Assembly: GCA_900544445.1 (NCBI GenBank)
Contig: UQVK01000016.1
Coordinates: 1 to 56,144, forward strand
Reading direction: 5' to 3'
Length of the DNA stretch: 56,144 nucleotides
Origin: an uncultured Lachnospiraceae bacterium
GTDB lineage: Bacteria > Bacillota > Clostridia > Lachnospirales > Lachnospiraceae
The notes under the pieces were generated by a model that searched no databases, was not told the origin of the DNA, and saw only the letters and a list, made by a program, of their open reading frames with translations. Shown in pieces: positions 32,546 to 41,134 of the stretch. Each line of letters begins with the position of its first letter. Within the stretch, counting starts at the first letter, position 1. The translations under genes were made by a program, and so were the position numbers.

Positions 32546-32743
32546 TTCCTCTTCTGTCAAATGAATTTTGAAAAAACAATACTTTCTCTCGCCATTTTCT
32601 GCCAATTGGTATCACCCGTCGGCAGGGCAGACAGGGAACGCGCGGCCTCTGCCGACTGGGGTCCCTCCGCCGCATGCGGCAGAGGGGCCTGTTTTTCGCT
32701 GTTTTACCCGTTGTCCTGCCCGCTCTTTCATCCTTCCTCCGCG

Positions 32744-33424
32744 TCAGTTGGAGCTGGGATGGGGCATGAACTGGTAGAGCTGCATGGCCGTTTTCTGGAC
32801 GGGCATGGTTTGCAGCACGATCTTTCCGGGGCCGCTGATGTAGGTGTTAAACAGACCTTCACCGCCCAGGAAAATATTTTTTGCTCCCCTGACCATTTCA
32901 ATATCAATGGAGCAGGTGCCGTCCATCATGGCGAGGTGTCCCGTATCCACAATCATCCGCTGTCCCGCTTCCAGCTGGTATTCCACCGCGGAACCGTCGA
33001 TTTCCAGAAGCACCGTACCGTTTCCGGAAAATTTCTGCATGATGAAGCCTTCTCCGCCGAAGAAGCCCTTTCCCAGTCTTTTCTGGAAAAAGATTTCCAT
33101 ATCCACGCCGGAGTCGCAGGCGAGGAAGCTCCGTTTCTGCGCGATCACCGTTCTTCCGGCGGAAAGCTCCACCGCGATAATGGAGCCGGGGAAGCTGGAT
33201 GCAAACGCGATTTCGCCGTCCCGCTCCGCCGTATACCGGTTGCGGAACAGGGTTTCACCGGAAAACATCCGTCCGAACACCTTGCCGATGCCGCCGCCTT
33301 CCGTTTCCATCCGGATTCCGTCCGTCATCCATGACATTGCTCCGGCCTCGCAGTAAAGCGCTTCCCCTCTCTGCAGGCTGCAGACCGCTACCGGCAGCGT
33401 ATCTCCCTTAATTTCATATCTCAT
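32744..33424 (-). CDS. AIM24 / TIGR00266 family protein (226 aa)
   Basis: Typical AIM24 beta-sandwich protein: MRYEIKGDTLPVAVCSLQRGEALYCEAGAM, then GGIGKVFGRMFSGETLFRNRYTA, SFLACDSGVDMEIFFQKRLGKGFFGGEGFIMQKFSGNG, and the GLFNTYISGPGKIVLQT block near the end. The family's function in bacteria is not established. The start at 33424 is preceded by AGGAGGGACG. It is divergent from a LysR gene. Promoter TTGTCA-N17-TAGACT (33542-33547, 33519-33524). Confidence 0.88.
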   Translation of the reverse strand: MRYEIKGDTLPVAVCSLQRGEALYCEAGAMSWMTDGIRMETEGGGIGKVFGRMFSGETLFRNRYTAERDGEIAFASSFPGSIIAVELSAGRTVIAQKRSFLACDSGVDMEIFFQKRLGKGFFGGEGFIMQKFSGNGTVLLEIDGSAVEYQLEAGQRMIVDTGHLAMMDGTCSIDIEMVRGAKNIFLGGEGLFNTYISGPGKIVLQTMPVQKTAMQLYQFMPHPSSN

Positions 33425-33518
33425 ATCGTCCCTCCTGTTGTTCAGACCCCTTTTCTGCCGTCCGGCTTTTCCCGTTCCCAAAGCGGCACGGCATCGGATG
33501 TCGTTACGTTACGGATAC

Positions 33519-33547
33519 AGTCTATCCTATTTTTTCTCCTGTGACAA
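33519..33547 (-). promoter_or_regulatory. Promoter of the AIM24-family gene
   Basis: TTGTCA (33542-33547), 17 bp, TAGACT (33519-33524) on the minus strand. Confidence 0.55.
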
Positions 33548-33584
33548 CAGCGTAAAACGCCTTTCCCGGAGAATCGCCTCCCGG

Positions 33585-33613
33585 TTGAATCCTGTAGTAT
33601 TTTCTGTTATACT
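33585..33613 (+). promoter_or_regulatory. Promoter of the LysR gene
   Basis: TTGAAT (33585-33590), 17 bp, TATACT (33608-33613), about 58 nt before the start codon and divergent from the AIM24 promoter. Confidence 0.6.
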
Positions 33614-33670
33614 TTCCACAAAAATCCGGAACGAAAATGCCGCCGGAAAGCGGCAGAAAAAGAGGAAAAC

Positions 33671-34588
33671 ATGGATCTTCGTGTATTACAGTATTTTCTG
33701 GCGGTGGCCAGAGAACAGAGCATCACCGCCGCGGCGGAATCCCTGCATCTGTCCCAGCCCACCCTTTCCACGCAGCTGAAGGCGCTGGAGGATGAGCTGG
33801 GGAAACAGCTTCTGATCCGCGGCGCCAGGGGCTCCCGGAAGGTGGTTCTGACAGAGGAAGGAATGATTCTGCGGAAGCGCGCGGAGGAAATTCTGGATCT
33901 GGTCCGGAAAACGGAAAATGAGATTTCCCTTTCCAACGATGTGATTGCAGGGGACGTTTGTATCGGAACGGGAGAAAGCAACATCATACGGATTTTTGCG
34001 CAGACGGCCAGACAGCTTCAGCAGAAATACCCCGACATCCACTATCATATTTCCAGCGGCAATGCGGATTTCGTTATGGACCAGCTGGATAAGGGGCTGA
34101 TCGATTTCGGGCTTCTGTATGACTCTGTGGACATGTCAAAATACGACACGCTGAAGGTTCCCCTGAAGGATGTGTGGGGCGTTCTGATGCGGCGGGATTC
34201 CCCGCTGGCGGACAGAGAAGCCGTCCGGCCGGAGGATCTGTGGGACAAGCCCCTCATCGTCTCCCATCAGGCAAACGCCAGACGGGTTCTCTCCGACTGG
34301 CTGAAGCGGGATCCGAGCGGACTCAACGTGGTCGCCACCTACAATCTGGTCCTGAACGCTTCCATTCTGACGGACGAAGGCTTTGGCTATACCATCTGCT
34401 ATGATAAGCTGCTGGATATCGTAAAAAGCGAATCTCTCTGCTTCCGTCCGCTCACTCCCGCCCTGAAGGCAGAAGCAACCATTGTCTGGAAGAAATATCA
34501 GGTATTTTCCAGGGCTTCGGAAGTATTTCTCCGGCAGCTTCAGAAAAATTTTTCCAGGTTTGACAGCCCGTCCGCTCTTTCCACCTGA
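33671..34588 (+). CDS. LysR-family transcriptional regulator (305 aa)
   Basis: The N-terminal winged HTH reads MDLRVLQYFLAVAREQSITAAAESLHLSQPTLSTQLKALEDELGKQLLIR, the standard LysR motif. A type-2 periplasmic-binding fold follows (DVCIGTGESNIIRIFAQ, LIDFGLLYDSVDMSKYD). Its target is not clear; LysR proteins often control a divergent gene, which here is the AIM24 gene. Start supported by AAGAGG upstream. Confidence 0.92.
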   Translation: MDLRVLQYFLAVAREQSITAAAESLHLSQPTLSTQLKALEDELGKQLLIRGARGSRKVVLTEEGMILRKRAEEILDLVRKTENEISLSNDVIAGDVCIGTGESNIIRIFAQTARQLQQKYPDIHYHISSGNADFVMDQLDKGLIDFGLLYDSVDMSKYDTLKVPLKDVWGVLMRRDSPLADREAVRPEDLWDKPLIVSHQANARRVLSDWLKRDPSGLNVVATYNLVLNASILTDEGFGYTICYDKLLDIVKSESLCFRPLTPALKAEATIVWKKYQVFSRASEVFLRQLQKNFSRFDSPSALST

Positions 34589-34593
34589 AAAAA

Positions 34594-34650
34594 TGCGCTG
34601 CAGCGGGAAACTGCCCTCTCACAGTCTGCCTGCCGCAGCGCGTTTTTATC
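34594..34650 (+). terminator. Terminator of the LysR gene
   Basis: Arms GCGCTGC and GCAGCGC separated by a long loop, then GTTTTT. It lies against the convergent end of the ABC transporter operon. Confidence 0.55.
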
Positions 34651-34651
34651 T

Positions 34652-36394
34652 TCATACGGTCCAGTCCGCGCTTTTCTTCTGAATCTGCACCATATGTCTG
34701 TAAAGTCCGTCCTGCTCCATCAGCTCCGCAGGGCTGCCCTGCTGGACCGTCCTTCCGTTTTCCAGAACGACGATTCTGTCCGCTCCTGCCACCGTGCGCA
34801 TGCGATGGGCGATGATCAGCACCGTCTTATTGCGGATCAGGCGGGACAGAGCCTCCTGAACGGCGCTTTCATTTTCCACGTCCAGGCTTGCGGTTGCCTC
34901 GTCAAGCAAAATGACGGGCGCATCCTTTAAAAGGGCCCTGGCGATGGAAATTCTCTGGCGTTCTCCTCCCGAAAGGGTGGAGCCGTTCTCCCCGATGAGG
35001 GTCTGATAGCCGTCCGGAAGGCGGCGAATGAATGCATCGCACTGGGCGGCCTTCGCCGCTTCCATCACCTCTTCGTCCGTCGCCCCCCTGCGGCCGAGCC
35101 GGATATTTTCCATCACCGTATCCCGAAACAGCACCACATCCTGAAAAACCACCGCATAATATTTCAGAAGGGTTTCCGGATCCACACCGGAAATGTCCGT
35201 TCCGCCCAGGGTAATTTTTCCCGCGTTCACATCCCAGAATCTGGCAGCCAGCTTCACAGCCGTGGACTTTCCTCCTCCGGACGGACCGATCAGGGCGGTC
35301 ACCTCTCCCTGCTTCGCGGTAAAGCTCACATCGTTCAAAACGCCCTCTCCCTCATGATAGGAGAAGCTGACATGATCGAATGTGATATCATAGTTTTCCG
35401 GGGTAAAATGCTCCGTTCCCTCCTGCGAAGGCTGCTCCTGAATGGCGCGCATCCGCTCGATCTTCAGCTTTGCGCTGAAGGTGGCGGCGATGTTCTGAAG
35501 CACCATGCCCAGCGGATCGTAGAGCCTTGCCGCCGCGAACAGAAAGCCCAGGAAAAACAGGAAATCCAGCTCTCCCGCAAGCAGCAGGGCCGCTCCTGTC
35601 AGGATGGTGGTGGCAAGGCCGATGCGCAGAAAGGCCTGGGCGGAGCAGACGAAAGCCCCGGTCACCAGCTCCGAATGGATGGAGCTTTTTTCCATGGTTT
35701 TCAGTTTGTCGTCCAGTTCCTTCAGATACGCTTCCTTCCTGCCGCAGGAGCGGATGTCCCGAACGGTTTCCAGCCCCTCCTGGATGCAGTCGGACACGGC
35801 CCGTTTGGTCAGGATATTCGTGGTGCCAAAGCTGTCCTGCAGCTTTTTGGAGCCCGCCGTCAGAACCACCGCCACAGGAACCACCCACAGCACGGCGAGC
35901 GCCATCCGCCAGTCCCACAGAAACATGCACACCCCGATGAAAAGGGTGAAAAAAACAGAAGCGAAAAGCTGCGGGATATAATGGGAAAACATCTGATCCA
36001 GACTGGAACAGTCCGAAATCATGGTGGAGGTCAGATCGCTCAGATCCCGGTTCCCGAAAAAGGAAAGGGGGAGCTTCCGCAGCGTCTCCGCCAGGGATAT
36101 CCTTCGGCTGGCGCTCTCCTTATAGGTGGCGAGATACAGGGACGCATACTGAAACCAGTGCAGAATGAACAGCAGCACAAGCACCGCAGCCGCCGCTCCC
36201 GTATACAGCCAGAACCGGTCCACAGGCTCTCCTCCCCGTTCCGGGAACTGCAGCAGATACTGTACCGCCGCCATGGTGACGCCCACCGGAAGCATCAGGC
36301 TGACGTTGCACAGAAAGCACCAGACCACCGCCTTTACCAGATCCTTTGCGCCCTGCTCACTCAGGGCAAACAGATGTTGAAGTCTTTGTGTCAT
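34652..36394 (-). CDS. ABC transporter half, ATP-binding and permease, YbtQ/IrtB-like (580 aa)
   Basis: Six membrane helices (type IV exporter fold), then a nucleotide-binding domain with Walker A GPSGGGKST, signature TLSGGERQR and Walker B VILLDEATASLDVE. Start ATG at 36394, 3 nt after the stop of its partner gene, whose end carries the ribosome site. Paired with 36398-38182 and with Fur-like and AraC regulators, it matches the siderophore-uptake class (YbtPQ/IrtAB) rather than drug export. The uptake role is inferred from context. Confidence 0.88.
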   Translation of the reverse strand: MTQRLQHLFALSEQGAKDLVKAVVWCFLCNVSLMLPVGVTMAAVQYLLQFPERGGEPVDRFWLYTGAAAAVLVLLFILHWFQYASLYLATYKESASRRISLAETLRKLPLSFFGNRDLSDLTSTMISDCSSLDQMFSHYIPQLFASVFFTLFIGVCMFLWDWRMALAVLWVVPVAVVLTAGSKKLQDSFGTTNILTKRAVSDCIQEGLETVRDIRSCGRKEAYLKELDDKLKTMEKSSIHSELVTGAFVCSAQAFLRIGLATTILTGAALLLAGELDFLFFLGFLFAAARLYDPLGMVLQNIAATFSAKLKIERMRAIQEQPSQEGTEHFTPENYDITFDHVSFSYHEGEGVLNDVSFTAKQGEVTALIGPSGGGKSTAVKLAARFWDVNAGKITLGGTDISGVDPETLLKYYAVVFQDVVLFRDTVMENIRLGRRGATDEEVMEAAKAAQCDAFIRRLPDGYQTLIGENGSTLSGGERQRISIARALLKDAPVILLDEATASLDVENESAVQEALSRLIRNKTVLIIAHRMRTVAGADRIVVLENGRTVQQGSPAELMEQDGLYRHMVQIQKKSADWTV

Positions 36395-36397
36395 ACC

Positions 36398-38182
36398 TTA
36401 CTCCTTTCCAACCTTCCAGCGGGCGCTCTTCTGGTAATCCGCCCACATGCCGGCATAAACACCGCCTGCGGCAAGAAGCGCTCCGTGCGTACCCCGTTCC
36501 GCGATACGGCCGTCTGAAAGCACCAGAATCTCATCCGCATTCTGAACGGTGGACAGACGGTGCGCGATCATCAGCACCGTTTTTCCCCGCACCAGCGTCT
36601 CAAAGGCCTTCTGAATCTGGTACTCATTTTCCGGATCGGCAAAGGCGGACGCCTCGTCCAGAACGATGATGGGCGCGTCCTTCAGGATCGCTCTTGCCAG
36701 CGCGATTCTCTGGCACTCACCGCCCGAGAGATAGACGCCCTTCGTGCCGATCACCGTGTCCAGCCCCTCCGGCAGCTTTTCCAGGATATCCCCGCACTGG
36801 GCGGCCAGGGCCGCCTCCATCACCTGTTCTCTGGAAGCCTCCGGGCGCGCCGCGCGGATGTTTTCCAGAATGCTCTGCTTAAAGAGCCTGGTATCCTGAA
36901 AGACAAAGGCCACCTGCCGCATCAGCGCCTGCGCGTCCATTTCCCGCACGTCCACGCCGCCCACCGTCACGCGCCCTGCCGTCACATCCCAGAAACGGGG
37001 AATCAGGCTGCCCGCCGTGGTCTTTCCGCCGCCGGACGGCCCTACCAGCGCCACCGTGCTTCCCGGGCGGACGGTGAAGCTCACGTCCGAAAGGGCGGGA
37101 CGCGCCGCGCCCGGGTAGGTGAAGGAAACGTGTTCAAAGGCCACCTGTGTACCCTGCGGCTTTTGGGGCCGCAAAGCCTCCGGCAGAGGCTCTTCCATCA
37201 GGATTTTTTCCAGCTGTCCCATGGCCTCGTCCGCCTCCATCACCGCCTCGCTCATATACATGATCCGGTTGATCATGGCTCCGCAGGCCGGAGCGAACAG
37301 GGAATAGAAAATGAAATTGACCAGCACCCTTTTCCCATCCCCGCCGGAGGCCAGCAGCAGGGCCGCTGGGATCAGAAGGACAAAGGCTCCGTTGATACAG
37401 GTCAGAAACCCCGTCTGCCCGCTCCGGCAGCTCATGGCGTAATCGCTGGCCAGCCGGCTGTAGGACTGGATCGCCGCATAAAACGCCTTGAAGGAGTACA
37501 CGGTCTGCTGGAACACCTTCACCACCGGAATGCCCCGGACGTATTCCACCGCCTCCGCGCTCATTTTTTCAATCTCCTGCTGATACCGGTGGAAGAAGCC
37601 CGCGTTTTTCCCGCCCATCATCATGCACATGCAGACCACCGCAAGCACCATGGTGAGCAGACACAGAAGCCCCATCCGCCAGTCGAACAGAAACAGCATC
37701 ACGATTCCCGCCACTGGCGTGAGAATGGCCGCCGTCAGATCAGGCAGCTTATGGGCCAGCAGGTCCTCCGTCAGCCCCGCGTTGTCGTCGATGAGCTTTC
37801 TCAGCCGCCCGGACTGGTTTCCGGTGAAAAATCCCAGCGGGAGGTCCATCACATGAGCCATTCCAGCCCTCCGGATGTTCCTCGCCGTCCGGAAGGCGGC
37901 GATGTGGGTACACATCAGGGCCGCGAAATAAAGGACAATGTTGGCGGCCGCGAAGAGCACGGCCATCCAGCCCCATTTCACCAGGCCGCCTGATCCGCCC
38001 GCCGCGGCCACATCCGGGAATACGGCGAGCACATCCCTGGCCGCCGCCCAGACGCAGATGTAGGGGACGAGCCCCAGCACCGCCGCAGCGCCGGAAAGGA
38101 TGCAGCCCGTTATCGTCAGATATCTGTGGCCGCCCGCATAGGACAGAATCTTTTTCAGACTGCTTTCTTTTGCGTTTGACAC
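36398..38182 (-). CDS. ABC transporter half, ATP-binding and permease, YbtP/IrtA-like (594 aa)
   Basis: Exporter-fold membrane domain with LPLGFFTGNQSGRLRKLIDDNAGLTEDLLAHKLPDL, a pattern shared with YbtPQ/IrtAB iron-siderophore importers. The ATPase domain has Walker A GPSGGGKTT, signature YLSGGECQR and Walker B IIVLDEASAFADPE. The GTG start at 38182 is chosen because AGGAGGG lies 6 nt upstream; an in-frame ATG at 38200 overlaps that site. An operator of the metal type lies at 38209-38224. Confidence 0.88.
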   Translation of the reverse strand: MSNAKESSLKKILSYAGGHRYLTITGCILSGAAAVLGLVPYICVWAAARDVLAVFPDVAAAGGSGGLVKWGWMAVLFAAANIVLYFAALMCTHIAAFRTARNIRRAGMAHVMDLPLGFFTGNQSGRLRKLIDDNAGLTEDLLAHKLPDLTAAILTPVAGIVMLFLFDWRMGLLCLLTMVLAVVCMCMMMGGKNAGFFHRYQQEIEKMSAEAVEYVRGIPVVKVFQQTVYSFKAFYAAIQSYSRLASDYAMSCRSGQTGFLTCINGAFVLLIPAALLLASGGDGKRVLVNFIFYSLFAPACGAMINRIMYMSEAVMEADEAMGQLEKILMEEPLPEALRPQKPQGTQVAFEHVSFTYPGAARPALSDVSFTVRPGSTVALVGPSGGGKTTAGSLIPRFWDVTAGRVTVGGVDVREMDAQALMRQVAFVFQDTRLFKQSILENIRAARPEASREQVMEAALAAQCGDILEKLPEGLDTVIGTKGVYLSGGECQRIALARAILKDAPIIVLDEASAFADPENEYQIQKAFETLVRGKTVLMIAHRLSTVQNADEILVLSDGRIAERGTHGALLAAGGVYAGMWADYQKSARWKVGKE

Positions 38183-38208
38183 TTGAATCCCTCCTGTCAT
38201 ATAAAATG

Positions 38209-38224
38209 ATTAGTTATAACTAAC
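38209..38224. promoter_or_regulatory. Operator of the TTAG-N6-CTAA type before the ABC genes
   Basis: The core TTAGTTATAACTAA (38210-38223) is a perfect 14-bp palindrome. It lies about 27 bp upstream of the ABC start and downstream of a TATAAT on the minus strand (in the araC-ABC gap), so it could repress an internal promoter. Confidence 0.65.
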
Positions 38225-38263
38225 TTCACATTGCCTGATTATAGACGCATCAAAAAACGCCCG

Positions 38264-39238
38264 CTACTCCAAACGGACGTTTTGCTCCATACGGCTTTTC
38301 TTTTTATATTCCAACGGGCTCATTCCATAAATATCCCGGAAAGCGGAGGAAAATTTGCTGGCGTTCTGATATCCCACGCTCTCCGCGATCTCCGTAACGC
38401 TCCGCCCGCCCCTGCCCAGCAGAAAGGCGGCCTCCTCCATCCGCCTGCGCTTCAGATAAGCATAGGGCGGCTCCCCGTACATCTGCCGGAAATACTTTTT
38501 CACGGTGGAAACGCCCAGGCCATATTCCTCCGCCAGCTCCGAAATGGAAATCCGCGCCTGCAGGTCGGCGGTCAGCCGCTGGCCCATTTCCTGCACTCTG
38601 CGTCCCCGGTCCATCCCGTAATAAAAGCTGCCTGTCCGGCGCATCTGTTTTCTCCTCTCCTGTAAAAAAAGGATCAGCTCCCCGGTCTTGAGCCGATAGT
38701 AGGCGTTCTGCCCCTCAGACGGGACGTGATACAGCTCCGAAAAAATGTGCTGGATCTTCGGTTCACTGCGCAGAAGCAGGAAAGAGCAGGACTCGAAAAG
38801 CCCTTCAAAAAGAGCCTCCAGATCCGGCGCTTCCCCGCCCAGCATCTGCTGAAGGGAAACGGATGCCCTCCGGATATCCAGAACCAGGCTGATTCCCTGA
38901 TAAAGCCCCTGAGTGAACCGGCTCTCCACCGGAGGCCTTCCCATGTCGCTGACGGCGAAGTCGCATGGCCCGAGCCATGCCGTCCTCCCGTCCGGCATGG
39001 TGCACTCGAACCGCCCCGCCAGACAGTGATTGATCTCCACCATCCCCGGACAGCGCGCCTCCTCCTGTATGCCGCAGGCGGTGTGAAAATCGTTGAAAAT
39101 CACCGTCACCCCGTCCATCACCGCATGGGCCGTCATGGTGCCCCAGCCGTCCGCAAACTCCATCCGGTACACCTTCACCTTTCCGTCTCCTCCCGCCAGC
39201 CGGGATTCTCCCGGAAAAATGCCGTCCCTTCTCGCCAT
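38264..39238 (-). CDS. AraC-family regulator of the siderophore-type ABC operon (324 aa)
   Basis: The C-terminal AraC domain has ISISELAEEYGLGVSTVKKYFRQMYG and VTEIAESVGYQNASKFSSAFRDIYGMSPLEYKKK. The N-terminal half shows the broad ligand domain of PchR/YbtA-type activators (VEINHCLAGRFECTMPDG). Such proteins switch on siderophore uptake when a ferri-siderophore is present; that role here is inferred. It starts 6 nt after the Fur-like gene, with GAGGTGAGAGGGG upstream, and precedes the ABC pair. Confidence 0.87.
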   Translation of the reverse strand: MARRDGIFPGESRLAGGDGKVKVYRMEFADGWGTMTAHAVMDGVTVIFNDFHTACGIQEEARCPGMVEINHCLAGRFECTMPDGRTAWLGPCDFAVSDMGRPPVESRFTQGLYQGISLVLDIRRASVSLQQMLGGEAPDLEALFEGLFESCSFLLLRSEPKIQHIFSELYHVPSEGQNAYYRLKTGELILFLQERRKQMRRTGSFYYGMDRGRRVQEMGQRLTADLQARISISELAEEYGLGVSTVKKYFRQMYGEPPYAYLKRRRMEEAAFLLGRGGRSVTEIAESVGYQNASKFSSAFRDIYGMSPLEYKKKSRMEQNVRLE

Positions 39239-39244
39239 CCCCTC

Positions 39245-39745
39245 TCACCTCTTTCCGTGCACCACCACGCTTTTGACGCCTTTCTTTTTCAGATAGCCGC
39301 AGCTTTTCAGACCGGAAAGAACCACCTGGTTCCACTGGGCGCCGGAAAGGGGAAAAACGGTTCCGTCGTCCAGCTCCACCGCGCAGGCCTCCTCCCCCGC
39401 TTCCTCCGGCCCGAAATCGATCCGGTACATGTTCTTCCGGCTGATCGCCCCGATTTCCTCCAGCATGTTCACCAGACGGTATACGGTCGCGGGGCCGATA
39501 CCCGGATTCTTTTCCGAAGCCCTGTAGAAAATCTCCTTGCAGCAGGAGCATTCCTCCTCCAGAATGATGTCGATCAGCATCAGCCTCTGCCTGGTGATCC
39601 GGCAGCCCCTTTCCCGCAGCTTCCGGATCACCATTTCCTTCTGCATATCCGTCCTGCGATAGCTCAGAGCCTCCATCTTTCTTCTGTTTTTACCGGTTTT
39701 CTTCTCTCCGCCTGCCTGTTTCGGCCCGGATGCTTCCTGCCCCAT
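39245..39745 (-). CDS. Fur-family regulator with an atypical C-terminal domain (166 aa)
   Basis: The winged-helix is clear: RGCRITRQRLMLIDIILEEECSCCKEIFYRASEKNPGIGPATVYRLVNMLEEIG, matching Fur/PerR/Zur. Beyond the wing the usual dimer domain with HxHH and two CxxC pairs is missing. The region reads NMYRIDFGPEEAGEEACAVELDDGTVFPLSG, with no second cysteine pair, then a basic end. The start at 39745 is preceded by GGAGG 5 nt away; ATG 39757 is an alternative. An earlier start at 39910 is unlikely because the promoter lies there. It heads the operon with araC and the ABC genes. The promoter carries its own GTTAG-N6-CTAAC operator, so autoregulation is likely. Confidence 0.82.
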   Translation of the reverse strand: MGQEASGPKQAGGEKKTGKNRRKMEALSYRRTDMQKEMVIRKLRERGCRITRQRLMLIDIILEEECSCCKEIFYRASEKNPGIGPATVYRLVNMLEEIGAISRKNMYRIDFGPEEAGEEACAVELDDGTVFPLSGAQWNQVVLSGLKSCGYLKKKGVKSVVVHGKR

Positions 39746-39844
39746 CTTTTCCTCCATGCCTCTGCGCCCTTTGCACGGCCGCGCGGGGAATGCTTCCTTC
39801 TCCGTGGATGCCGGGATACCTTTTGTCTTACATGCCTTACAATG

Positions 39845-39876
39845 GTTAGTATATTCTAACAATCGTAAGCAGTCAA
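39845..39876 (-). promoter_or_regulatory. Promoter of the Fur-like operon with overlapping GTTAG-N6-CTAAC operator
   Basis: TTGACT (39871-39876), 17 bp, TATACT (39848-39853) on the minus strand. The inverted repeat GTTAG-N6-CTAAC (39845-39860) covers the -10 box, the arrangement of a repressor site. Confidence 0.75.
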
Positions 39877-39965
39877 TAACTATCTTTCCTGCCTTTTTCC
39901 CTATTGACAAAAATCCTTATCACCTGTAAACTGGGAGAAAAGAGATGGGTTTTCACCGTACAGTT

Positions 39966-40490
39966 TTACTCAAGCGGGCTGCTCGTTTCTTTTTTTATTG
40001 CCAGAAAATCATAAAGGTATTTCTTACCATCCGCGTCATGCCGCACAAGCATTCTGGCGAAAAAAATATTATATCGGCAAATCTCCCCTGCTCTATCATC
40101 GTACACCGGCAGGGCAAACCTTACATCATAACGATACCACCCATATTTCGCATCTTTTGCATGCTTTCTTTTCATATTTTCGGAATATTCTCTATTCGCA
40201 GCGATTTGGATCAATTCCGGGATTCCCTGTACAGCATTTGCCTTCGCTTTTGCAACCGCTCCTTTTAACGCAAGTCTGCTTTCCGAGCCTGCGTATTCAT
40301 TTGGAAAATTCCCGGATATATATATCTTTTCTGATGAAGCCGTAATCTCATAGGATTTCCCTACATACCTTTTTAGATATTCCTCTACTTCCTTCCAGTC
40401 TTCTTTCTTTTTTCCTTTAAATTGTATGTAATTTATAAGAACTATTCTTTCTCCATCCGGACCAACAATAATATCAACCTTCCTGTTCAT
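39966..40490 (-). CDS. Solo LPD3/BECR-like toxin-domain protein (174 aa)
   Basis: I recognise the pattern of the large-polyvalent-protein domain 3 family related to BECR-fold RNase toxins: WKEVEEYLKRYVGKSYEI, YISGNFPNEYAGSE, ALKGAVAKAKANAVQGIPELIQIA, KHAKDAKYGWYRYDVRFALPVYD and MLVRHDADGKKYLYDFLAIKKET. Normally the domain is part of giant phage or plasmid proteins; here it makes almost the whole protein. No catalytic residues are assigned with certainty. The start at 40490 fits the leader end; upstream in-frame ATGs lie in the shared leader. The promoter and leader match those of the Rpn-like gene at 5.6 kb. No antitoxin gene is seen next to it. Confidence 0.6.
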   Translation of the reverse strand: MNRKVDIIVGPDGERIVLINYIQFKGKKKEDWKEVEEYLKRYVGKSYEITASSEKIYISGNFPNEYAGSESRLALKGAVAKAKANAVQGIPELIQIAANREYSENMKRKHAKDAKYGWYRYDVRFALPVYDDRAGEICRYNIFFARMLVRHDADGKKYLYDFLAIKKETSSPLE

Positions 40491-40666
40491 AGTGAAAAGT
40501 ATTGTTCCTCTTTTCCTTTCCCGGCAGGCATACGCAGAATCATCCCACCGCTTTTTCGCCTGTTTTCCACTCCAGCATCCAGGTAAACCCGGCAGATTCG
40601 CCATAAGAAAATGCAGATTGTCAGATGTGTTGTTCTTATCATAAAGCGCTCTGAAAAAAATGTCAA
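40491..40666 (-). promoter_or_regulatory. Promoter and leader of the solo LPD3/BECR-like gene, shared with 5592-5835
   Basis: TTGACA (40661-40666), 17 bp, TATGAT (40638-40643), then a leader whose first part (AACACATCTGA ... TTATGGC ... CTGCC) and last part (GCCTGCCGGGAAAGGAAAAG) match the leader of the Rpn-like gene. The 353-bp gap 40491-40843 otherwise holds only the csoR terminator. Confidence 0.7.
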
Positions 40667-40770
40667 ATCCGAAATCAGGGATTCATAGATTAGCATCAGT
40701 TGCCGGGTCATTGCCTGTTTGATGATGCAGTCGATGACCGCTGGCACGGCATACCAGACGCACAAGATAG

Positions 40771-40820
40771 AAAAAAGCCGTGAAGAAATGCGGGTTACAC
40801 CGCGCCTCTTCACAGCTTTT
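40771..40820 (-). terminator. Terminator of the CsoR gene
   Basis: Stem GCTGTGAAGA ... TCTTCACGGC with an internal CGG/CCG pair, then TTTTTT on the minus strand. Confidence 0.7.
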
Positions 40821-40843
40821 CGGCTCCATCCCGGAGCGTCACA

Positions 40844-41119
40844 TTAACCCATATTGGAAAACCGTTCCACCGCCTTGGTAAAATTCCGGATCGTCTGCTC
40901 CGCGTCTCCGTGCTCGATCCCGTCTCTCACACAGTGCTGGATATGCCCCTCCAGCACCACCTGTCCCGCCTTATGCAGGGCCGACTTCGCGGCATTGATC
41001 TGAGAAAGAATGTCCTCGCAGGGAACGTCCTCATCCACCATCCGGTCGATGGCCTGCACCTGGCCGATGATCTTCTTCAGCCGCCGGTGCAGATTCTCCG
41101 CATCCATACATTGCTTCAC
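40844..41119 (-). CDS. CsoR/RcnR-family metal-sensing repressor (91 aa)
   Basis: All-helical DUF156 protein: LHRRLKKIIGQVQAIDRMVDEDVPCEDILSQINAAKSALHKAGQVVLEGHIQHCV. The copper-site ligands Cys (VPCEDIL) and His-x3-Cys (GHIQHC) are all present, so Cu(I) sensing is most likely, though related proteins sense persulfide or nickel. The start is GTG at 41119, 7 nt after AAAGGAGG; an ATG at 41107 is the alternative. The upstream operator and promoter suggest autoregulation. No copper ATPase lies next to it, so its other targets are elsewhere. Confidence 0.9.
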   Translation of the reverse strand: MKQCMDAENLHRRLKKIIGQVQAIDRMVDEDVPCEDILSQINAAKSALHKAGQVVLEGHIQHCVRDGIEHGDAEQTIRNFTKAVERFSNMG

Positions 41120-41134
41120 ATTCGCACCTCCTTT

